DNA of 9,122 nucleotides from Methylomicrobium sp. (GTDB taxonomy: Bacteria > Pseudomonadota > Gammaproteobacteria > Methylococcales > Methylomonadaceae). Below the pieces are notes generated by a model. It was given only the letters and a program-made list of their open reading frames with translations, had not been told where the DNA came from and did no database searches. Location of the stretch: the NCBI GenBank assembly GCA_007135635.1, contig SLIO01000465.1:1-9122 (forward strand). Direction: 5' to 3'. A program made the translations under genes and the position numbers. Positions 1 to 5,030 of this stretch are shown in pieces; position 1 is the first letter of the stretch, and each line of letters begins with the position of its first letter.

Positions 1-282
1 ATTCACGGCATGCTCAAGCATGATAAACCCTTCGATAACACGCGTTTTTATGCGATTCCGTCAATCGCTGAATAGTAGAAAAATGCCTATTTTTAACTTG
101 ATTTTAAACAGAGTATCTACACGGATGTATTTACGGCCCCCTGTCGGGCGAGTGACCGCACTCTCCGCCATGCACACAGCGCACTTTCATTTGCCAGGGC
201 GATGGCTAGGCCTTCATGAACGTTATGATGTATTTACCGATACTTTTACAGTCTCTGGAGCGGTGGGAACGTAAGTCCATTA
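1..282. other. Non-coding stretch downstream of the reductase gene
   Basis: No gene recognised. A perfect 6-bp inverted repeat with a 2-nt spacer (CATGCT-CA-AGCATG) lies at 9-22. Around 190-280 the sequence has the feel of a dispersed intergenic repeat (CTTCATGAACG followed by a TATTTACCGA tract), but this is an impression only. An 84-codon open frame at 20-274 has no Shine-Dalgarno site, no recognisable family and uneven composition, so I do not call it a gene. No clear rho-independent terminator for the minus-strand operon ending at 283 is visible. Confidence 0.3.
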
Positions 283-1308
283 TCAGCCGAACTTTTCCGA
301 AAAAATCCGTGTTTCGGCAATGCCTGAATCCATAGCGATTTGCGTGGCCGCTGTAACCAATACAGGCGGGCCGCATAAGTAAATGTCGTAATCGCCCGGC
401 TGCTGCTGTAAATAGTGCTGTAATGCGTCGGCCGGCGTTCCGCTGAAACCGGTCCAGTCAGTTTCCGGTTGCCAGACGCAAACCGTCACGGTCAAGCCGG
501 GTAATTGCTGCTGCAAGCTTTGCAGTTCATCGGCACAAAATAATTCGCTTTCGCGGTTGACGCCGAATATCAAATGGATTGCCCGGTCTTCTCCCCATTC
601 GGCCATTCGGCGCAGAATAGACAGAAACGGTGCCAGCCCGGTCCCGCCCGCAATAAAAACCGCCGGGTTGATGCTATCGGCTTGCATGCCGAAAGCGCCG
701 CCGGGACCATAAACATTCAGCACCTGTCCTACATTCGCGCGCCGGCTGAGATAGCCGGAAAACCGGCCTTCAGGTTGCAAGCGAATTAAAAACTCCATTT
801 CTCCTTGCCAGTTTCCGGTATTGGCTAGCGAATAGGCACGCCGAATACCGCTTCCCGGAATCTCTAACTCCATGCACTGACCTGGCTCGAATTCAACCGC
901 GAGGCCATTCTGTTCGTCTTGCCACGATAACCGCAAGCGCATCGTTCTTTTGGCGATGGTTTCCAACTGGCTAATGACGGCCTGCCGGGCTTCATTTTGG
1001 CCGAAATTGATGTGCGCATAGTCATACGGCGCGGTAATTTGCAGATCGGTTTTAGGGTAGGTTCTGCACAACAAAACATCGCGCCGCTGAACGGATTCAT
1101 CGGGTAACATGCTGGCGTTGTAATGCCCCAAATCGTAATCTCCTTCCGCGCAATGCCCTAAACAAGCGCCGCAACCGCCGTCTCTGCATAGAGACGGCAA
1201 GAGAATGCCGGTGTTTTCGGCGGCGCTGATGATATCGCTTTGATCCGGGCAGCTAAAGTCCAAACGCTGTCCGTCACGCGTGGTCAATGTTATGTGATGT
1301 TCCGGCAT
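283..1308 (-). CDS. NADH-dependent 2Fe-2S/FAD oxidoreductase, MmoC-like; probable Hcp reductase
   Basis: A 341-residue soluble electron-transfer flavoprotein. Domains in order: N-terminal plant-type [2Fe-2S] ferredoxin (about 1-95; Cys41, Cys46, Cys49 and Cys81 in a CX4CX2C...C pattern), FAD domain (about 105-205; RAYS at 157-160), and NAD domain (about 215-341; GGTGLAP at 221-227, CGPP at 312-315, C-terminal EKFG). Length, domain order and motifs such as LLCRTYPKTDL match the soluble methane monooxygenase reductase MmoC as I remember it, yet no mmoX, mmoY or mmoB lies nearby. Its place 23 nt behind hcp suggests that it passes electrons from NADH to Hcp. Enterobacterial Hcr does the same job with the ferredoxin at the C-terminus. 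An in-frame ATG at 1332 overlaps the hcp stop, but the ATG at 1308 has a strong GGAGG site and gives the N-terminus usual for the family. The biochemical class is secure; the partner is inferred. Confidence 0.88.
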   Translation of the reverse strand: MPEHHITLTTRDGQRLDFSCPDQSDIISAAENTGILLPSLCRDGGCGACLGHCAEGDYDLGHYNASMLPDESVQRRDVLLCRTYPKTDLQITAPYDYAHINFGQNEARQAVISQLETIAKRTMRLRLSWQDEQNGLAVEFEPGQCMELEIPGSGIRRAYSLANTGNWQGEMEFLIRLQPEGRFSGYLSRRANVGQVLNVYGPGGAFGMQADSINPAVFIAGGTGLAPFLSILRRMAEWGEDRAIHLIFGVNRESELFCADELQSLQQQLPGLTVTVCVWQPETDWTGFSGTPADALQHYLQQQPGDYDIYLCGPPVLVTAATQIAMDSGIAETRIFSEKFG

Positions 1309-1313
1309 AATTA

Positions 1314-1318
1314 CCTCC
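1314..1318 (-). promoter_or_regulatory. Shine-Dalgarno site fixing the reductase start at 1308
   Basis: Read on the minus strand, GGAGG is followed by the 5-nt spacer TAATT and ATG (1308-1306). The upstream in-frame ATG at 1332 lies in a TAATG overlap with the hcp stop and has no comparable site. This favours the shorter protein and independent initiation, rather than simple coupling to hcp. Confidence 0.75.
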
Positions 1319-1331
1319 GTTACTTGAGTCA

Positions 1332-2996
1332 TTAAGCGGCTTTTTGTAGCGCATCGCGAATATCGTCGGTAGCCGTGCCGGTGGCTTTTAAGTCGAATGC
1401 TTCGCTCAACTTGGCCAATAAGGCCGGAGTCAAGAATGCCGGCAGGGTCGGGCCGAGACGAATGCCACGAATGCCCAGTGACAGCAAGGTCAACAGCACC
1501 GCAACGGCTTTTTGTTCAAACCAGGAGATCATCATTGACAACGGTAAATCGTTGACGCCGCAATCGAAAGCCTTGGCTAATGCGGACGCCACTTGAATGG
1601 CTGAATAGGCGTCGTTGCATTGACCCATGTCCAGCAAACGGGGAATGCCGCCAATGGCACCGAAATCGTGGCTGTTGAAGCGGTATTTTCCGCAGCCGAG
1701 GGTTAGAATCACGCTGTCGTTGGGCGCTTGTTCAGCCACTTCGGTAAAATAATTACGGCCCGGCGCCGCGCCGTCGCAACCACCGATCAAAAAGAAATGT
1801 TGAATCGCTCCGGTTTTGACCGCGTCAATGACTTTATCGGCCACTCCCATCACCGCATCGCGGCCGAACCCGACGCTAATCAAGTGTTCCGGTACATCTT
1901 TGGTGAATCCGGGCAGCGCGTGGGCGGCGGCTATCACCGTCGCAAAATCCCCGTTTTGAATATGTCTGACGCCTGGCCAACCCACCGGTCCCGCGGTAAA
2001 AATTCTTTGCCGATAGGCATGGGCAGGCTCGACTAGACAATTGGAGGTCATCAAGATAGGTCCCGGAAACGCGGTAAAGTCGTTATGCTGATTTTGCCAA
2101 GCCGATCCGTAATTACCTGCCAGATGCGGATAGGCTTTTAATTTGGGATAGGCATGCGCCGGCAGCATTTCGCCGTGAGTGTAGACATTTATTCCCAGTC
2201 CTTGGGTCTGCTCCAGCAATTGCGCCAGATCATGCAGGTCGTGACCGCTGACCAGGATGGCTTTGCCTTTGACCGGCGCCAGATTGACCGTGCCGGGTTG
2301 CTGGGCGCCGAAACTGCCGGTATTGGCTGCATCCAACATGGCCATGACCCGATAGTTCAATTCACCGATGCGTAATGCCCAAGCCAATAGCGCATCGGCA
2401 TCGGCCGGATGAGTCGCCAGAAATTCCAGCGCTTGTTCAAAGTCTGCGTAAATGTCATCGTCGCGATAGCCTAGCATCAAGGCGTGATAAGCATAGGCGG
2501 CAGCGCCTTTGATACCATACAGCAGCATGGCTCGCAAACCGATGATGTCCTCGCCTACTTGCGCTAATTCCAGATTGATCGCCGCTTCTTTCGCCTGTAT
2601 CAACAGGCCAGGCATAGTGCCGGCGGGTTGCCATTGGGCCGGGCCACACAAGTCTTCAATCGCCTCGCCCTGCTGTGCGGCCAGTTCTTGATAGTGTAGT
2701 TTGAGCCGGTCTCGCCATTGAGCGGTTTCCTTGATCAATTGCGCAAAGCGGTTGGCATTGAAATTAACATTGGTCAACGTGGTGAATAAGGCATAGAGCA
2801 TGAATTCGTCGGCTTTAGGTTGCGCTTCGCCCAGTTTTCGCAAGCGCGTTGCATATTGAGCGATGCCTTGCAGGCCGTATATCATCAAGTCTTGTAAATC
2901 GGCGGTCGGCTCATCTTTACCGCAAACGCCTTTGGCTTCCCGGCAGCCGCTACCGGTTTCGGAACGTGTGGTTTGTTCGCATTGATAACAAAACAT
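1332..2996 (-). CDS. hcp: Hybrid cluster protein Hcp (hydroxylamine / NO reductase), class II
   Basis: A 554-residue cytoplasmic iron-sulfur protein (E. coli Hcp is about 550). Members of the family reduce nitric oxide or hydroxylamine at low oxygen, and E. coli Hcp also takes part in protein S-nitrosylation. The N-terminal cysteines Cys3, Cys6, Cys18 and Cys25 (CX2CX11CX6C) are the spacing of class II enzymes, which carry a [2Fe-2S] rather than a [4Fe-4S] cluster there. All expected ligands of the hybrid 4Fe-2S-2O cluster are present: His252, Glu276, Cys320, Cys407 (persulfide position, GGCDG), Cys435, Cys460, Glu494 and Lys496. The frame is open up to 3056, but the start at 2996 gives the canonical MFCxQCEQT N-terminus and has an AGGAGA site 4 nt upstream. 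The predicted transcription start (about 3031) lies inside that extra stretch. First gene of a two-gene operon with the reductase; probably activated by the divergent Dnr-like regulator. Confidence 0.97.
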   Translation of the reverse strand: MFCYQCEQTTRSETGSGCREAKGVCGKDEPTADLQDLMIYGLQGIAQYATRLRKLGEAQPKADEFMLYALFTTLTNVNFNANRFAQLIKETAQWRDRLKLHYQELAAQQGEAIEDLCGPAQWQPAGTMPGLLIQAKEAAINLELAQVGEDIIGLRAMLLYGIKGAAAYAYHALMLGYRDDDIYADFEQALEFLATHPADADALLAWALRIGELNYRVMAMLDAANTGSFGAQQPGTVNLAPVKGKAILVSGHDLHDLAQLLEQTQGLGINVYTHGEMLPAHAYPKLKAYPHLAGNYGSAWQNQHNDFTAFPGPILMTSNCLVEPAHAYRQRIFTAGPVGWPGVRHIQNGDFATVIAAAHALPGFTKDVPEHLISVGFGRDAVMGVADKVIDAVKTGAIQHFFLIGGCDGAAPGRNYFTEVAEQAPNDSVILTLGCGKYRFNSHDFGAIGGIPRLLDMGQCNDAYSAIQVASALAKAFDCGVNDLPLSMMISWFEQKAVAVLLTLLSLGIRGIRLGPTLPAFLTPALLAKLSEAFDLKATGTATDDIRDALQKAA

Positions 2997-3000
2997 AATG

Positions 3001-3006
3001 TCTCCT
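3001..3006 (-). promoter_or_regulatory. Shine-Dalgarno site fixing the hcp start at 2996
   Basis: On the minus strand AGGAGA is followed by CATT and then ATG at 2996-2994. It excludes the longer open frame beginning at 3056, whose first 20 codons would fall in promoter DNA. Confidence 0.75.
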
Positions 3007-3032
3007 GATTGGACGTTGGTGAATTGAAGTGG

Positions 3033-3062
3033 TTGCCAGGATAAGCGCTCAGCCATTACAGT
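3033..3062 (+). promoter_or_regulatory. Predicted promoter of the Dnr-like regulator gene
   Basis: TTGCCA (3033-3038, five of six -35 positions) and TACAGT (3057-3062, four of six -10 positions) are separated by 18 nt. They predict a start near 3069, inside the FNR/Dnr box at 3067-3080, so a bound regulator should block its own promoter. The -35 element overlaps the hcp -10 element on the other strand. Confidence 0.45.
3038..3043 (-). promoter_or_regulatory. Predicted hcp promoter -10 element
   Basis: Minus-strand TATCCT matches the sigma70 -10 consensus at four of six positions, including the strongest three. It predicts a transcription start near 3031, which puts the centre of the FNR/Dnr box (3073.5) about 42 nt upstream, the usual place for class II activation. 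No good -35 hexamer is present, as expected for an activator-dependent promoter. The 5' leader would be about 35 nt. Confidence 0.45.
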
Positions 3063-3066
3063 GTCC

Positions 3067-3080
3067 TTGACTTACATCAA
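3067..3080. promoter_or_regulatory. FNR/Dnr-type operator in the hcp-regulator intergenic region
   Basis: TTGAC-TTAC-ATCAA differs at one base from the FNR/Dnr consensus TTGAT-N4-ATCAA. It is the only complete box I found in the divergent intergenic region. It lies about 42 nt upstream of the predicted hcp start site and overlaps the predicted start site of the regulator gene. It ends 10 nt before the regulator ATG, just ahead of the AGGA ribosome binding site. The recognition helix of the adjacent regulator carries the E-x-x-S-R residues that read this half-site in FNR-like proteins. Confidence 0.75.
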
Positions 3081-3090
3081 GAGGATTTTT

Positions 3091-3780
3091 ATGCGGAACG
3101 AAATACGAGAGCAGTTATGCCGGCATTATTTATTTGCCAGTTTGGATGACGAGCAATTCGACCGAGTGCTTTGCGGAGTGCAGGGGCTAAACGTGCAGGA
3201 AGGCGATCATTTGTTTCATTTCGGCGATCAGGCACGCTATTTTTATTTTCTAATTCGCGGGCAAATTCAGCTTTACCGGCTTTCAGCCGGCGGCGAGGAA
3301 AAGGTGATTGAGATTATTGCGCCCGGGCAAACCTTTGCCGAAGCAGTGATGTTTTTCCAAACCCATGCTTATCCGGTGAGCGCCAAAGCCGTGTTGCACA
3401 GCAATTTATATCGGATCGACATGGTGATAGTCATCGGTATGCTTCAGGAATCCAATGAGCTGTGTTTACGCTTGCTGGGCGGTATGAGCCGGCGCCTGCA
3501 CGGTGCTATTCAAGACATTGATCAGTTAACGCTGCAAAATGCCAGCATGCGGGTCATTCAGTTATTGCTGAATTCAGCTCCCGATGGCTCGGTTAGCGGC
3601 TACAGTCTCGAATGGGAAACACCCAAACAAGTTTTGGCTTCCCGCTTGTCGGTTCGGCCCGAGACTTTTTCCCGTATTCTGCAACAACTGAGCCGTAAAG
3701 GCTTGATCTCGGTCCAAGGAAAAACGGTTGAAGTGTTGAATGTGAAAGCCTTGCAGCGTGAATTGGATTGGACCCATTAA
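3091..3780 (+). CDS. Crp/Fnr-family transcriptional regulator, Dnr-like (probable NO sensor)
   Basis: A 229-residue cytoplasmic regulator. It has a cyclic-nucleotide-binding-type beta-barrel domain (about 10-115, with the FAEAVMF stretch at 82-88 also seen in Pseudomonas Dnr), a long dimerisation helix (about 120-160), and a C-terminal winged helix-turn-helix (about 175-215). The recognition helix has Glu191, Ser194 and Arg195, the E-x-x-S-R signature of regulators that bind FNR-like boxes. The cysteine set that binds the oxygen-sensing cluster in FNR is absent; only scattered Cys10, Cys28 and Cys125 exist. Haem-based NO sensing as in Dnr is therefore more likely, and His12 stands where Dnr has a histidine pair. 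The ATG at 3091 with GAGGA 5 nt upstream is preferred over an in-frame GTG at 3061, which would put the operator inside the coding region. Divergent from hcp, its likely target; probably autorepressed. Family certain, signal inferred. Confidence 0.9.
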   Translation: MRNEIREQLCRHYLFASLDDEQFDRVLCGVQGLNVQEGDHLFHFGDQARYFYFLIRGQIQLYRLSAGGEEKVIEIIAPGQTFAEAVMFFQTHAYPVSAKAVLHSNLYRIDMVIVIGMLQESNELCLRLLGGMSRRLHGAIQDIDQLTLQNASMRVIQLLLNSAPDGSVSGYSLEWETPKQVLASRLSVRPETFSRILQQLSRKGLISVQGKTVEVLNVKALQRELDWTH

Positions 3781-3894
3781 ATCATTGCCAAGTTCTTCGA
3801 GAGAATGCCGGCATTGGAGGTCCTAATAGTTTTATTATGTTTGGCTGGGGTATGCTTAAGCGCAGTTTGTATTGGTTTTTTGGGGAATTCGACG

Positions 3895-4149
3895 ATGTTG
3901 ACTAAAGTGTTGCAATTTTTGTTACTTGGAGTGGTTCAGTTTTATCGGCTTGTCATTTCTCCACTTTTGCCTCCTTCGTGCCGGTATCAGCCCACTTGTT
4001 CCGAATATGCGATAGAAGCGATTACTCGACATGGTCCATTTGTAGGTTTGTTGCTGACGTTAAAAAGACTCGGTCGATGTCATCCGTGGGGCGGTCACGG
4101 CTATGATCCGGTTCCGCCCAAAGAGTCGGGTACGGCCAAGAAGTCTTGA
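3895..4149 (+). CDS. yidD: YidD, membrane protein insertion efficiency factor
   Basis: An 84-residue small protein of the YidD (haemolytic-domain, DUF37) family, which sits on the inner face of the cytoplasmic membrane and helps YidC/Sec insert membrane proteins. Visible marks are an amphipathic N-terminus (about 4-27), the [20 protein letters not shown] core with Cys29 and Cys35, [17 protein letters not shown] with Cys62, and the terminal GGHGYDPVP. The frame stays open up to an ATG at 3805, which would add a 30-residue hydrophobic segment. I prefer 3895 because it gives the normal family length and has GGGGA 8 nt upstream. A third frame at 3837-3905 (22 codons) ends over this start and could couple translation, but support for it is weak. 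The gene is isolated here and not between rnpA and yidC as usual. It may be read through from the regulator gene 114 nt upstream. Confidence 0.9.
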   Translation: MLTKVLQFLLLGVVQFYRLVISPLLPPSCRYQPTCSEYAIEAITRHGPFVGLLLTLKRLGRCHPWGGHGYDPVPPKESGTAKKS

Positions 4150-4196
4150 GTATTCGCTACATTCCGGCGACCCGATACTCAAAACCCATCCATGAT

Positions 4197-4256
4197 GGCA
4201 CCTGGATCTGGACCGGTCGTCGGTTCGGTGCCGGGGAAAGGTGCGCGATGCGCACC
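4197..4256. repeat. REP-like palindromic element between convergent genes
   Basis: Three nested or adjacent palindromes occur within 60 nt: outer arms GGCACC (4197-4202) and GGTGCC (4227-4232) enclosing the perfect GACCGGTC (4211-4218), then GGTGCGC-GAT-GCGCACC (4240-4256) followed by CTACGG. The last motif, GGTGCGCrnnGCGCACCCTACG, is of a type I recall as recurring in intergenic DNA of many proteobacteria. The stretch is more GC-rich than its surroundings. A stable hairpin here could also protect or end the yidD transcript. Whether it is truly repeated in this genome cannot be seen from one copy. Confidence 0.5.
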
Positions 4257-4353
4257 CTACGGTGTTCTAAATACCTTGGAAATTGTTGGTGTTCATAAGT
4301 TATAAAACGCCAATTATTATCTCTAAATCCATAAAACAGTCATTCTTTCTGAC

Positions 4354-4388
4354 CTGAAAATCGGTAAATTTCAGCGTTTTATTTTTTG
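4354..4388 (+). terminator. Possible weak terminator for the plus-strand transcript
   Basis: CTGAAA (4354-4359) pairs with TTTCAG (4369-4374) over a 9-nt loop and is followed, on the plus strand, by CG and a T-rich run beginning at 4377. The stem is short and AT-rich, and it overlaps the end of the minus-strand gene that stops at 4379, so it may be fortuitous. Confidence 0.3.
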
Positions 4389-4768
4389 GTCATAAAAAAG
4401 TAATTCGATGGGCATTTAAGGATCATTTTGTCGTTGTCCTTTTCAATTGCGGTGCAAGTTTCCATTCTTGAGCGCCCAGGCGCTGCTTGTTTGACTAATT
4501 TGCCGTCCTCGACCGAATAATTCAATACTGCGCGCAGTTGATCGATTCTGGCGTGAGCGTCCGATTCTTGGGATTTTCCTTCCATCGTACCGTCTTCCCT
4601 GAACGTCCAAATAGTATTTAAGCTTCTTGATTTAGTGCCTTCGCGGTCGACCGATTCCTTATCGATTTGCCAGGAGCCGATCAGGTCGGCTTGAGTCAAT
4701 TGGACATCAGCATTTGCGGAAAAAGCTAAAAATAGGAGTGCTAAAGCAGAAAATTTGGTGAATTGCAT
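4379..4768 (-). CDS. Secreted protein of unknown function, lipocalin-like
   Basis: A 129-residue protein not assigned to a named family. Residues 1-20 form a clear Sec signal peptide: Lys5 near the N-terminus, the hydrophobic stretch ALALLFLAF, then SANA before Asp21 as a signal peptidase I site, with no lipobox cysteine. The mature part of about 109 residues is therefore probably periplasmic. It begins with LIGSWQID (29-36), has IWTFREDGTM (53-62), and continues as alternating polar and apolar short strands. This resembles small lipocalin-like beta-barrel proteins with an early G-x-W motif. Two cysteines in the mature part (105 and 119) could form a disulfide. The start has only a weak AAGG site, but the signal peptide supports it. 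It is divergent from sps and convergent with yidD; neither neighbour reveals its role. Confidence 0.72.
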   Translation of the reverse strand: MQFTKFSALALLFLAFSANADVQLTQADLIGSWQIDKESVDREGTKSRSLNTIWTFREDGTMEGKSQESDAHARIDQLRAVLNYSVEDGKLVKQAAPGRSRMETCTAIEKDNDKMILKCPSNYFFMTKK

Positions 4769-4804
4769 GATTGAAACCTTTTGGGATCGTTTTTAGAGGC
4801 GAGC

Positions 4805-4833
4805 ATTGTAGCATGGAAAAGCCTTTCTATAAG
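4805..4833 (-). promoter_or_regulatory. Predicted promoter of the secreted-protein gene
   Basis: On the minus strand TACAAT (4810-4805, five of six -10 positions) lies 17 nt after CTTATA (4833-4828, a poor -35 with three of six). The predicted start is near 4798, giving a 30-nt leader before the ATG at 4768. Confidence 0.45.
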
Positions 4834-4854
4834 TAGGGTAAATAATAACCTACT
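4832..4854. promoter_or_regulatory. Inverted repeat, candidate operator
   Basis: AGTAGG (4832-4837) and CCTACT (4849-4854) form perfect 6-bp arms around an AT-rich 11-nt centre. The repeat adjoins the -35 region of the minus-strand promoter and lies upstream of sps, so a dimeric regulator could act on either gene. The regulator is unknown. Confidence 0.3.
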
Positions 4855-4883
4855 GATTTTATTGGTTTATGATTACCGCGCTG

Positions 4884-4923
4884 ACTGTGTTCTACAGTGA
4901 TGCCGATGGCTTTCGTGGATAAT
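4884..4923 (+). promoter_or_regulatory. sps: Candidate sps promoter / operator region
   Basis: ACTGT (4884-4888) and ACAGT (4894-4898) are perfect 5-bp arms with a 5-nt spacer. Downstream, GATAAT (4918-4923) matches five of six -10 positions. There is no convincing -35 hexamer 16-18 nt upstream, so the promoter may need an activator or the call may be wrong. A second possible -10, TATGAT, lies at 4868-4873. From GATAAT the leader to the sps ATG would be about 100 nt. Confidence 0.25.
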
Positions 4924-5030
4924 AGTTAGGGTTCAAAGTGATTCAGTGGATGTCGCAAGTTAGAGCCGCTTGAGATAGTTGTTCGTGAATGAGAGAATAC
5001 AGGTTATATCCAGCTGAAGTGAGTACGATC

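Noticed and set aside
20..274. 84-codon plus-strand open frame at the left end
   Set aside because: No ribosome binding site, no recognisable domain, and the DNA looks intergenic; treated as chance.
283..1308. Soluble methane monooxygenase operon
   Set aside because: Only the MmoC-like reductase is present; the neighbour is hcp and no hydroxylase or regulatory component is visible.
3837..3905. 22-codon frame ending over the yidD start, as a leader peptide gene
   Set aside because: The nearest GGAGG is about 16 nt upstream, too far for normal initiation; kept only as a remark under yidD.
4989..5030. Longer SPS start at 4989
   Set aside because: No Shine-Dalgarno site, and the added 14 residues precede the conserved family N-terminus; kept only as an alternative.
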